Shown: positions 1-5,577 of the stretch, one piece after another
How positions within the stretch are numbered: position 1 is the first letter of the stretch
Layout of the letters: every line of letters begins with the position of its first letter
Assembly (NCBI GenBank): GCA_964394835.1
Contig: CAYMZA010000028.1
Location: 1 to 7,441, forward strand
Origin: UM-FILTER-36-13 sp964394835
Lineage (GTDB): Bacteria > Patescibacteriota > Patescibacteriia > UBA1558 > GWA2-36-10
DNA: 7,441 nucleotides
Direction of reading: 5' to 3'
The notes under the pieces: model-generated
Seen by the model: only the letters and a program-made list of their open reading frames with translations
Told to the model about the DNA's origin: nothing
Database searches by the model: none
Translations under genes and position numbers: made by a program

Positions 1-27
1 ATGGCAAAGAAACAAGCTAAAGCATAA
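1..27 (+). CDS. rpsS: C-terminal end of 30S ribosomal protein S19 (partial, 5' end outside window)
   Basis: Frame 1 reads MAKKQAKA and then stops with TAA at 25-27, three bases before the rplV start. rpsS lies directly upstream of rplV in nearly all bacterial S10 operons. The residues resemble the short lysine/alanine tail that follows the conserved glycine-rich end of S19 in many CPR bacteria. The ATG at position 1 is therefore read as an internal methionine and not a start. S19 binds 16S rRNA in the head of the small subunit. Only eight residues are visible, so the call rests mainly on gene order. An unrelated 8-codon ORF is possible but unlikely. Confidence 0.6.
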   Translation: MAKKQAKA

Positions 28-30
28 AAT

Positions 31-552
31 ATGATTATTGTAAAAGCAAAATTAAGAAATCTAAGAATTTCATCTAAGAAAGTTAAATTAGTAGCAGATG
101 CTATTAGAGGGCTAGATGTTGTTTCTGCTTTGCATAGATTACAAGTTCTATTTAAAAAAACTTCTCCAGTTATGGAAAAATTGCTTCGTTCTGCAGTAGC
201 TAATGCTATAGATAGATATAATGTAAAAGAAGAAGACCTTGTAATTAAAAGTATAGTAGTTCATAAGGGAATGGATTTGAAAAGATGGAAACCAGCTGCA
301 TTTGGTGTAGCTCATGGAATTAGAAAGCATTCTTCACACATAGAAATAGAATTAACTGTTAAAGAAGGTGTTAAAGCTGAGTTAAAGAAACAAGAAAAGA
401 AAGAAATAGAAACTGTTGATTTAACAAAAACAGATAAAAAAGTTTCTGGAAAAGGAAAAGATGATTCAAAATTTAAACAAGAGAAGTCTAAACAAGCTAA
501 TACAAAAATAGCTTCTAAGACTAAAGAAAGAGGAAGAGTTAAAACAGGTTAA
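31..552 (+). CDS. rplV: 50S ribosomal protein L22 (uL22) with long lysine-rich C-terminal tail
   Basis: L22 binds 23S rRNA, and its beta-hairpin lines the peptide exit tunnel. The family core covers residues 1 to about 112: LRISSKKVKLVADAIRG (11-27), the LLRSAVANA helix (51-59), and the hairpin from GMDLKRW (80-86) to the closing SSHIEIEL (101-108). In the hairpin tip the usual RxKGRA-type basic segment reads AAFGVAH (89-95), so it is less basic than in E. coli. Residues 113-173 are an extra tail of about 60 residues, rich in Lys, Glu, Ser and Thr and probably disordered. The protein is 173 aa against about 110 for the usual family. The ATG lies 3 nt after the rpsS stop and has no Shine-Dalgarno sequence. 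The first residues match the normal L22 N-terminus, which supports this start. Confidence 0.97.
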   Translation: MIIVKAKLRNLRISSKKVKLVADAIRGLDVVSALHRLQVLFKKTSPVMEKLLRSAVANAIDRYNVKEEDLVIKSIVVHKGMDLKRWKPAAFGVAHGIRKHSSHIEIELTVKEGVKAELKKQEKKEIETVDLTKTDKKVSGKGKDDSKFKQEKSKQANTKIASKTKERGRVKTG

Positions 553-556
553 ATAT

Positions 557-1285
557 ATGGGAAAAAAAGTAAATCCAAGAATATTTCGTATAGGTTTAAG
601 TGAGAATTGGAGATCTCGCTGGTTTTCTAGTAAGAATTTTGCAAAATTATTACAAGAAGATGTATCTATTAGAAAATTTTTAAAAACAACTTTAAAAGAT
701 GCTAGTATTGACAGAATAGAAATTGAAAGAAGTAGAGGTGAAATTAATGTAAATATTAGTGCTGCTAAACCAGGTCTAATAATTGGTAGAGGTGGTGCTG
801 GTATTGAAGACTTACAAAAGAAAATACAGAAGAAATACTTAGCTAAAGATACTAAATTAAAGATTAATATTACTGAAGTATCTAACCCTAATCTTTCTGC
901 GAATATTATAGTTCAAGCTATTGCCGATGATATTGAAAAAAGAATGCCATTTAGAAGAGTAATGAAGCAAAATATTACTAAAGTAATGAAAGCTGGAGCT
1001 AAAGGAGTTAAAATTATAATAGGCGGAAGATTAAATGGTGTAGAAATTGCTCGTTCAGAAAAATTAACTCAAGGTAAAATACCATTACATACCTTAAGAT
1101 CAGATATTGACTATAGTAGAGGTGTAGCAAATACAATTTACGGAGTTATTGGAGTAAAAGTATGGATATATAAAGGAGAATGGTTTGATAAAAAAGCAAA
1201 AGAAGATAAAAAGAAAGAAGTACCAAAGAAAACTGTTAAACTTTTTTCTGGAAAAGATTTAGAAAAAGTAGATAATAAGAAATAA
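557..1285 (+). CDS. rpsC: 30S ribosomal protein S3 (uS3)
   Basis: S3 sits in the small-subunit head at the mRNA entry tunnel and contributes to mRNA unwinding. The start MGKKVNPRIFRIG is the standard S3 N-terminus. A type-2 KH domain contains the loop IIGRGG (75-80). PFRRVMK (131-137) keeps the two arginines and the lysine that match the E. coli helicase residues Arg131, Arg132 and Lys135. The C-domain signature spans about 150-186, with GRLNGVEIAR and PLHTLRSDIDY. Residues 211-242 form a lysine-rich tail. At 242 aa the length is normal. The ATG is 4 nt after rplV. An AGG about 8 nt upstream is at best a weak Shine-Dalgarno match. Wording such as KVNPRIFRIG and VKVWIYKGE is close to CPR S3 as I remember it. 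Confidence 0.98.
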   Translation: MGKKVNPRIFRIGLSENWRSRWFSSKNFAKLLQEDVSIRKFLKTTLKDASIDRIEIERSRGEINVNISAAKPGLIIGRGGAGIEDLQKKIQKKYLAKDTKLKINITEVSNPNLSANIIVQAIADDIEKRMPFRRVMKQNITKVMKAGAKGVKIIIGGRLNGVEIARSEKLTQGKIPLHTLRSDIDYSRGVANTIYGVIGVKVWIYKGEWFDKKAKEDKKKEVPKKTVKLFSGKDLEKVDNKK

Positions 1286-1287
1286 AT

Positions 1288-1704
1288 ATGTTAGCACCAA
1301 AGAAAGTAAAACATAGAAAGTGGCATAGAGGAGATAAGATTAAAGGCAAAGCTACTAGAATGACCAAAATTAGTTTTGGTGATTATGGTTTGAAAAGTCT
1401 ACAATCTGGTTGGGTTACAGCTAGACAAATAGAATCAGCTCGTAGAGCTATGGTTGGTCATGTACAAAGGGGAGCTGAAGTATTTATTCGTATTTTTCCA
1501 GATAAACCAATTACAGCCAAGGGTAATGAAATGCCAATGGGTAAAGGTAAGGGTGATGTAGATCATTATGTTGCTGTTGTTAAACCAGGTACTGTACTAT
1601 TTGAAATGAAAGATATAGATGTAAAAACAGCTAAAAGAGCTATGGAATTAGCGGGGTATAAATTACCTGTTAAAACTAAGTTTATAACAAAAGAATTAAT
1701 ATAA
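1288..1704 (+). CDS. rplP: 50S ribosomal protein L16 (uL16)
   Basis: L16 is a late-assembling large-subunit protein that contacts A-site and P-site tRNA near the peptidyl-transferase centre. The sequence has the expected start MLAPKKVKHRKWHRG, the TARQIESARRAM helix (44-55), IRIFPDKPIT (67-76), MGKGKG (84-89) and a C-terminus ending KTKFITKEL. At 138 aa it matches the usual length. Aligning the KPIT and MGKGKG anchors with E. coli L16 puts Pro83 where E. coli has Arg81, the arginine hydroxylated by the YcfD/RoxA oxygenase, so that modification cannot occur here. The gene starts 2 nt after rpsC, and the leader AAGAAATAAAT has no Shine-Dalgarno sequence. Confidence 0.98.
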   Translation: MLAPKKVKHRKWHRGDKIKGKATRMTKISFGDYGLKSLQSGWVTARQIESARRAMVGHVQRGAEVFIRIFPDKPITAKGNEMPMGKGKGDVDHYVAVVKPGTVLFEMKDIDVKTAKRAMELAGYKLPVKTKFITKELI

Positions 1705-1705
1705 T

Positions 1706-1918
1706 ATGCAGATAAAAGAAATTAGAAAATTAGATATTGAAAAATTAAACGAAAAACTGTCTAAGTTAAGAAATAAGACTAGAGAGCATAGATTTAGTAT
1801 TGCTAATAATCAAATGAAAAATATTAGAGATGTTAGAGTTATTAAAAGAGATATAGCTAAAATATTAACTGTTTTAAATGAAAAAAGAGTTGAAGCAGAA
1901 AGTAAAAAAGATAAATAA
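1706..1918 (+). CDS. rpmC: 50S ribosomal protein L29 (uL29)
   Basis: L29 is a small two-helix protein next to L23 at the exit of the peptide tunnel, where trigger factor and SRP dock in other bacteria. The typical pattern is visible: a first helix with EIRKLDIEKLNEKLSKLR, then REHRFSIANNQMKN (26-39) and the second helix VRVIKRDIAKILTVLNEK. Its 70 residues lie within the family range of about 60-75. It starts one base after the rplP stop (TAA-T-ATG), the shortest spacing in the window together with rplX. It has no Shine-Dalgarno sequence, so translation may be coupled to rplP. It ends in a lysine-rich KKDK. Confidence 0.96.
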   Translation: MQIKEIRKLDIEKLNEKLSKLRNKTREHRFSIANNQMKNIRDVRVIKRDIAKILTVLNEKRVEAESKKDK

Positions 1919-1924
1919 AGAACA

Positions 1925-2170
1925 ATGGATAAAGTAATTAAAAGAAAATTAGAAGGTGAAGTAGTAAGCACTAAAATGGATAAAACTATTGTAGTTAGTG
2001 TTACTAGTATTAAAGTACATTCTAAATATAAAAAAAGATACAAAACATCTAAGAAATATAAAGTTCATGATGAAAAGAATGAATATAAAGTAGGTGATAA
2101 AGTTGTAATTCAAGAATGTCGTCCATTGTCTGCAAGTAAAAGATTTAGAGTAATTAAGAAAATAAAGTAA
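1925..2170 (+). CDS. rpsQ: 30S ribosomal protein S17 (uS17)
   Basis: S17 is an OB-fold primary binder of the 5' domain of 16S rRNA. The sequence shows GEVVSTKMDKTIVVSV (11-26), the conserved KRYKTSKKYKVHDE loop (37-50) and the family signature GDKVVIQECRPLS (57-69). Length is 81 aa against 80-90 in most bacteria. The ATG lies 6 nt after rpmC. It is one of only two genes here whose start codon is not preceded by T: the leader is AGAACA. No Shine-Dalgarno sequence is seen. Confidence 0.98.
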   Translation: MDKVIKRKLEGEVVSTKMDKTIVVSVTSIKVHSKYKKRYKTSKKYKVHDEKNEYKVGDKVVIQECRPLSASKRFRVIKKIK

Positions 2171-2174
2171 TCAT

Positions 2175-2546
2175 ATGATTCAACACAGGTCAATGTTAAA
2201 AAGTGCTGATAATTCTGGTGCAAAGTTAGTTCAATGCATTAGGGTTTTAGGTGGTTACAGAAAAAGATATGCACGAATAGGTGATATGATTACAATTACC
2301 GTTAAAGCAGCACAACCACATTCTCAAGTAAAAAAAGGTCAAGTTTTACATGCTGTTATTGTTAGACAAAGAAAAGAAATAAGAAGAAAAAATGGTACAT
2401 ATATTCGTTTTGATGAAAATGCTGTTGTTATAGTTGAAAAAGAAAAAAAAGAACCTAAGGGTACTCGTATCTTTGGGCCAGTAGCTAGAGAATTAAGAGC
2501 TAGAGGATATAATAAAATAGTATCCTTAGCACCGGAGGTATTATAA
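2175..2546 (+). CDS. rplN: 50S ribosomal protein L14 (uL14)
   Basis: L14 lies at the subunit interface, forms bridges to 16S rRNA, and is the binding site of the silencing factor RsfS in bacteria that have it. The sequence is highly conserved: MIQHRSMLKSADNSGAK at the start, VLGGYRKRYA (24-33), YIRFDENAVVIV (76-87), GTRIFGPVARELR (96-108) and the ending KIVSLAPEVL. Its 123 residues match the usual 122. It starts 4 nt after rpsQ. The final codons CCG GAG GTA contain a GGAGGT that lies 8 nt before the rplX start, so the 3' end of this gene also serves as the next gene's probable ribosome binding site. Confidence 0.99.
   Translation: MIQHRSMLKSADNSGAKLVQCIRVLGGYRKRYARIGDMITITVKAAQPHSQVKKGQVLHAVIVRQRKEIRRKNGTYIRFDENAVVIVEKEKKEPKGTRIFGPVARELRARGYNKIVSLAPEVL
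2534..2539 (+). promoter_or_regulatory. Shine-Dalgarno sequence for rplX
   Basis: GGAGGT lies inside the last codons of rplN, with 8 nt between it and the rplX ATG at 2548. This is the only strong Shine-Dalgarno match at a normal distance from any start in the window. It is formed by CCG GAG GTA, coding the conserved L14 ending PEV. Matches to GGAGG also occur inside rplO (5997-6003) and secY with no start codon behind them, so a coding coincidence is possible. Confidence 0.6.
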
Positions 2547-2547
2547 T

Positions 2548-2865
2548 ATGAAACAAAAGATTAAAATAAATGATCAAGTTAGTATTACAGCTGGTAAAGA
2601 TAAAGGTAAAACTGGTAAAGTAATACAAATACTACCTGACATGGACAGGGTTGTTGTTGAGGGTATTAACACAATGTATAAACATATTAAATCACAGAAA
2701 AAAGGTGAAAAAGGGCAAAGAATTCAGTTTAATGGTCCTGTTAGAGTAAGTAATATGATGTTGTTATGTCCTAAATGCAATAAAGCTAGTCGTTTAGGTA
2801 TTAAGATTTTAGAAAATAAACAAAAATCTAGATTTTGTAAAAAATGTAATGAGATAATTGATTAA
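2548..2865 (+). CDS. rplX: 50S ribosomal protein L24 (uL24), zinc-ribbon form
   Basis: L24 is an early assembly initiator that binds the 5' domain of 23S rRNA and sits near the tunnel exit. The N-terminal KOW motif is clear: VSITAGKDKGKTGKVIQI (11-28), then DRVVVEGIN (33-41). The C-terminal half carries CPKC (74-77) and CKKC (97-100), four cysteines placed to bind zinc. Many bacteria, including E. coli and Bacillus, lack these cysteines. Length is 105 aa, normal. It starts one base after the rplN stop and, unlike its neighbours, has a good Shine-Dalgarno sequence (2534-2539). It ends at 2865, just before the likely rplE start at 2870. Confidence 0.98.
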   Translation: MKQKIKINDQVSITAGKDKGKTGKVIQILPDMDRVVVEGINTMYKHIKSQKKGEKGQRIQFNGPVRVSNMMLLCPKCNKASRLGIKILENKQKSRFCKKCNEIID

Positions 2866-2869
2866 AGTT

Positions 2870-3424
2870 ATGAAAAGTAAATTTAAAGAAAAATTTAATA
2901 AAGAAATAAGGCCTACACTAAAGGATGAGTTAAAGTTGCCTAATATTATGGCAGTCCCTAAAGTGAGTAAGGTCGTTTTAAATATAGGTTTAGGTAAAGC
3001 TACTCAAGATAAAAAATGGATAGAGTTTGCTTCTGATGTTTTAGAAAAGATTTCTGGACAAAAACCAGTAATAACTAAAGCTAAAAAATCTATTTCTAAT
3101 TTTAAACTTCGTGAAGGTATGAGTATAGGCTGTAAAGTAACCTTACGTGGAGATAGGATGTATGACTTTATATACAAATTAGTTAACGTTACCATACCTA
3201 GATTTAGAGATTTCTATGGTTTAGACCTTAAAAAAGGTTTTGATGGTAATGGTAACTATACTATGGGATTAAAAGAACATATTGTTTTTCCAGAAATAGG
3301 TTCAGAAGGTTTAGAAAAGATCCATGGTTTAGAAGTTACATTAGCAACAACAGCTAAAGATAATAAAGAAGGTTTAGCACTGTTAAAAGCATTAGGCTTT
3401 CCTTTTAAAAAGAATAAGAAATAA
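2870..3424 (+). CDS. rplE: 50S ribosomal protein L5 (uL5)
   Basis: L5 binds 5S rRNA with L18 in the central protuberance and contacts P-site tRNA. Recognisable segments, numbered from the ATG, are LPNIMAVPKVSKVVLNIGLG (23-42), SGQKPVITKAKKSISNFKLR (62-81), EGMSIGCKVTLRG (82-94), TIPRFRDFYG (108-117) and GNYTMGLKEHIVFPEI (128-143). I chose the ATG at 2870, giving 184 aa and a 4-nt gap after rplX like the other junctions, with T at -1. A TTG at 2858 would extend the protein by four residues and overlap rplX by 8 nt. It has no Shine-Dalgarno sequence and adds nothing conserved, so it is less likely. The protein ends in KKNKK. Confidence 0.97.
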   Translation: MKSKFKEKFNKEIRPTLKDELKLPNIMAVPKVSKVVLNIGLGKATQDKKWIEFASDVLEKISGQKPVITKAKKSISNFKLREGMSIGCKVTLRGDRMYDFIYKLVNVTIPRFRDFYGLDLKKGFDGNGNYTMGLKEHIVFPEIGSEGLEKIHGLEVTLATTAKDNKEGLALLKALGFPFKKNKK

Positions 3425-3426
3425 AT

Positions 3427-3612
3427 ATGGCAATAAAATCACAAATAGCAAAGTCAAACAAAAAACCAAAGTTTTCTACAAGAAGAGTTAGAAGATGTTG
3501 GCGTTGTGGTAAAAACCGTTCTTATATGAGAAAGTTTAATCTATGCCGTATTTGCTTCAGAGAATTAGCAGAGAAAGGTGAAATACCAGGAATAACTAAA
3601 TCATCTTGGTAA
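3427..3612 (+). CDS. rpsN: 30S ribosomal protein S14, zinc-binding type (uS14, type Z)
   Basis: S14 helps assemble the head of the small subunit near S3 and S10. This is the short zinc-containing form of 61 aa, against about 100 aa for the zinc-free form. Four cysteines, Cys24, Cys27, Cys40 and Cys43, lie in CWRCG and CRICF. The ending EIPGITKSSW is the typical type-Z C-terminus. It starts 2 nt after rplE with the leader AAGAAATAAAT, identical to that of rplP. No Shine-Dalgarno sequence. It is followed by the longest spacer in the window (32 nt). Confidence 0.98.
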   Translation: MAIKSQIAKSNKKPKFSTRRVRRCWRCGKNRSYMRKFNLCRICFRELAEKGEIPGITKSSW

Positions 3613-3644
3613 TAATAATATAAATATAAAGTAATAAAATATCT
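3613..3644 (+). other. 32-nt AT-rich spacer before rpsH
   Basis: This is the longest intergenic gap within the operon; all others are 1-11 nt. It contains only one G (3631) and one C (3643), has no Shine-Dalgarno sequence, and can form no stable hairpin. TATAAA occurs at 3625-3630, but no -35 element sits at 16-18 nt upstream, so I do not call a promoter. It is probably an unstructured ribosome-landing leader. Confidence 0.5.
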
Positions 3645-4034
3645 ATGACAGATCCTATAGCAGACATGTTAACAAGAATTCGTAATGCTGTGGCAGTTAA
3701 AAAGCCAGAGGTAGTTTTACCATTCTCTAAACTTAAGTTTAATATAGCTAAAGTATTAGAAAGAGAAGGTTTTGTTGGTAATGTAGAGAAAATTAAAACT
3801 GGTAATTTTGATGAATTAAAGATTAACTTAAGATATACATCTCAAGGTTCAGTAATTCATCATATAAAACGTATATCTTCTCCAGGGCAAAGAATTTATG
3901 TTTCTGGTAAAGAAATACCTGTTGTTTTAAATTATTACGGTACATCTGTAATATCTACTTCTAAAGGAATTCTAACAAACAAAGAAGCAGAAAAACAAAA
4001 TATAGGTGGAGAATTAATTTGTGAAATTTGGTAA
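3645..4034 (+). CDS. rpsH: 30S ribosomal protein S8 (uS8)
   Basis: S8 binds the central domain of 16S rRNA and is needed for platform assembly. In E. coli it also represses the spc operon by binding mRNA at the L24/L5 junction. Family features are MTDPIADMLTRIRNA (1-15), RISSPGQRIY (76-85), STSKGILTNKEA (104-115) and the ending GGELICEIW. At 129 aa the length is typical. The start is fixed by the conserved TDPIADMLTRIRN N-terminus, and the upstream in-frame sequence has a stop at 3627-3629. I could not identify an S8-binding stem at the rplX-rplE junction here, so autogenous control of the E. coli kind is not supported. Confidence 0.98.
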   Translation: MTDPIADMLTRIRNAVAVKKPEVVLPFSKLKFNIAKVLEREGFVGNVEKIKTGNFDELKINLRYTSQGSVIHHIKRISSPGQRIYVSGKEIPVVLNYYGTSVISTSKGILTNKEAEKQNIGGELICEIW

Positions 4035-4043
4035 TATAAACAT

Positions 4044-4601
4044 ATGTCAAGAATAGGAAAAAAACCAATTGAAATACCTAAGGGTGTAGAAGTAAAAATC
4101 AATAAAGACGAATTGAATAATTTTGTAGTTGATTTTAAAGGACCTAAAGGATCTTTAACTGTAAATATAGATAAGAAAGTTAATATTGAAGAAAAAGATA
4201 GTCAATTAATATTAACTGTTGAGAATCCAGAAAGTAAATCAGATAAATCTTTATGGGGTTTAAGTAGATCACTATTAAAAAATGCTATAATAGGTATTAC
4301 AGAAGGATATAGTAAAACATTAGAAATTAATGGTGTTGGGTATAAGGCAGAATTACAAGGTAAGAAATTAGTATTAAAAGTTGGATTTTCTCATCCTATA
4401 GAATATAATATACCAGAAGATATTGAAGCAGAAGTTGAGAAGAATAAAATTAAGATTTCAGGTATTGATAAACAAAAAGTTGGACAAGTAGCAGCTGAAA
4501 TTAGAGCAGTTAAAAAACCAGAACCATATAAAGGAAAAGGAATTAAATATGATGATGAAGTAATACGTAGAAAAGCTGGTAAAGTTGTTAAATCAGAATA
4601 A
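4044..4601 (+). CDS. rplF: 50S ribosomal protein L6 (uL6)
   Basis: L6 lies at the base of the L7/L12 stalk near the factor-binding site and contacts the sarcin-ricin loop region. The N-terminus MSRIGKKPIEIPKGV is standard. Two duplicated domains are present, about 1-82 (LWGLSRSLLKNAI at its end) and 83-185 (GITEGYSKTLEINGVGYKA, then VGFSHPIEY). The signature PEPYKGKGIKY (159-169) with RRKAGK (175-180) closes the protein. Its 185 residues are slightly above the usual 177-180. The ATG is 9 nt after rpsH with the leader TATAAACAT and no Shine-Dalgarno sequence. Confidence 0.98.
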   Translation: MSRIGKKPIEIPKGVEVKINKDELNNFVVDFKGPKGSLTVNIDKKVNIEEKDSQLILTVENPESKSDKSLWGLSRSLLKNAIIGITEGYSKTLEINGVGYKAELQGKKLVLKVGFSHPIEYNIPEDIEAEVEKNKIKISGIDKQKVGQVAAEIRAVKKPEPYKGKGIKYDDEVIRRKAGKVVKSE

Positions 4602-4612
4602 TATATAAAAAT

Positions 4613-4969
4613 ATGAAAGATATAAATAAAATCAAAAGAGAAAAATATTTTCGTAGACAAAAAAGGTCTAGATCAAAAATAGTTGGTACAAGTAAAAGAC
4701 CTCGTCTTTCTGTTTTTAGAAGTATTTCACATATATATATTCAAGCTATTGATGATATAAATAAAACTACTTTAATTGCAGCTAGTGATAAAGAAATAAA
4801 AGGTAAGGGTAATAAAGTAGATATAGCTAATAAAGTAGGAGAATTAGCTGGTAAGAAATTACAAGAAAAAAAGATTTCTGAAATTATTTTTGATAAAGGA
4901 GCATATAAATACCATGGTAGAGTTAAAGCTTTAGCAGAAGGTATTAGAAAACAAGGTATAAAATTTTAA
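4613..4969 (+). CDS. rplR: 50S ribosomal protein L18 (uL18)
   Basis: L18 binds 5S rRNA together with L5 in the central protuberance. It has the basic N-terminal arm (KREKYFRRQKRSRSK, 8-22), the core strand RPRLSVFRSISHIYIQ (29-44) and the C-terminal FDKGAYKYHGRVKALAEGI (93-111), which is the strongest family marker. Length is 118 aa, normal. The gene starts 11 nt after rplF behind TATATAAAAAT and has no Shine-Dalgarno sequence. Its basic arm is expected to be unstructured off the ribosome and to fold on 5S rRNA. Confidence 0.97.
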   Translation: MKDINKIKREKYFRRQKRSRSKIVGTSKRPRLSVFRSISHIYIQAIDDINKTTLIAASDKEIKGKGNKVDIANKVGELAGKKLQEKKISEIIFDKGAYKYHGRVKALAEGIRKQGIKF

Positions 4970-4978
4970 TTAAAATAA

Positions 4979-5572
4979 ATGAGTGATACAAAGGAAAAAC
5001 AAGTAAATAATAATCCTGCAGTTAATAAAAGACCAATGCGTAAACCATTTCGTAAGGGTCGTAAACCTTTTAAGAAACCTGCTGAAGAATTTGAACAAAA
5101 GATTGTTGATTTAGCACGTGTTACTAGGGTAATGGCTGGTGGCAAAAGAATGAGATTCAGAACTTGTATGGTTATTGGTGATAAAAAAGGTAGAGTTGGA
5201 CTTGGTATAGCTAAAGGAGCAGATGTTGCTTTATCTGTAGGTAAGGCTGTAACTCAAGCTAAAAAACATGTTACAAATGTACCAATAATTAATGATACCA
5301 TTCCTCACGAAGTAAATATTAAATTAGGTGCTTCTAAGATTATGATGAAACCAGGTAGAAAAGGTGCTGGTATTAAAGCTGGTGGTGTAGTAAGGATTGT
5401 TTTAGAGTTAGCTGGAGTTAAAGATGTTGTAGCTAAAATATTAGGTACAAATAATAAAGTAAATAATGCTAAGGCTACCATTAAAGCATTAAATTCATTT
5501 ATACCTCAAGCAATTGATAAGGCTAAAAAAGAAACTAAAGTGATTAAACAAGATATTAAGAAAGATAAATAA
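4979..5572 (+). CDS. rpsE: 30S ribosomal protein S5 (uS5)
   Basis: S5 joins head and body of the small subunit, contributes to the mRNA entry site and affects decoding fidelity. Residues 1-38 form a basic N-terminal extension with a repeated pattern (RKPFRKGRKPFKKP, 21-34). The S5 core starts near 40. The double-stranded-RNA-binding-like domain contains GGKRMRF (54-60) and VIGDKKGRVGLGIAKG (65-80). The second domain contains TIPHEV (107-112), AGGVVRIVLELAGVKDV (134-150) and LGTNN (155-159). The spectinomycin loop reads VMAGG, with Ala53 in place of the E. coli loop lysine. It is 197 aa against about 165. The leader TTAAAATAA lacks both a Shine-Dalgarno sequence and the usual T at -1. Confidence 0.98.
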   Translation: MSDTKEKQVNNNPAVNKRPMRKPFRKGRKPFKKPAEEFEQKIVDLARVTRVMAGGKRMRFRTCMVIGDKKGRVGLGIAKGADVALSVGKAVTQAKKHVTNVPIINDTIPHEVNIKLGASKIMMKPGRKGAGIKAGGVVRIVLELAGVKDVVAKILGTNNKVNNAKATIKALNSFIPQAIDKAKKETKVIKQDIKKDK

Positions 5573-5577
5573 AAACT

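Noticed and set aside
1..27. Independent mini-gene MAKKQAKA
   Set aside because: It is better explained as the end of rpsS, which belongs directly upstream of rplV. The ATG falls at the window edge by chance.
1810..2043. Antisense open frame of 77 codons, rich in Leu/Ile/Ser/Thr and looking like a membrane protein
   Set aside because: It lies opposite rpmC and rpsQ. The reverse complement of lysine codons reads as Phe/Leu, which creates false hydrophobic frames. The same applies to antisense frames at 148-330, 3004-3195 and 4391-4660.
2858..2869. TTG start for rplE, adding four residues and overlapping rplX by 8 nt
   Set aside because: The ATG at 2870 gives a 4-nt gap and a T at -1 like its neighbours. 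The extra residues are not conserved, and no RBS supports the TTG.
2840..2900. S8 autoregulatory RNA site at the rplX-rplE junction, as in E. coli
   Set aside because: No GC-containing stem or S8-type internal loop could be found; the junction is A/T-rich and unstructured by eye.
3606..3630. Internal promoter before rpsH (TTGGTA at 3606-3611 and TATAAA at 3625-3630)
   Set aside because: The spacing is only 13 nt, the -35 lies in the rpsN stop region, and TATA-like strings are expected by chance in such AT-rich sequence.
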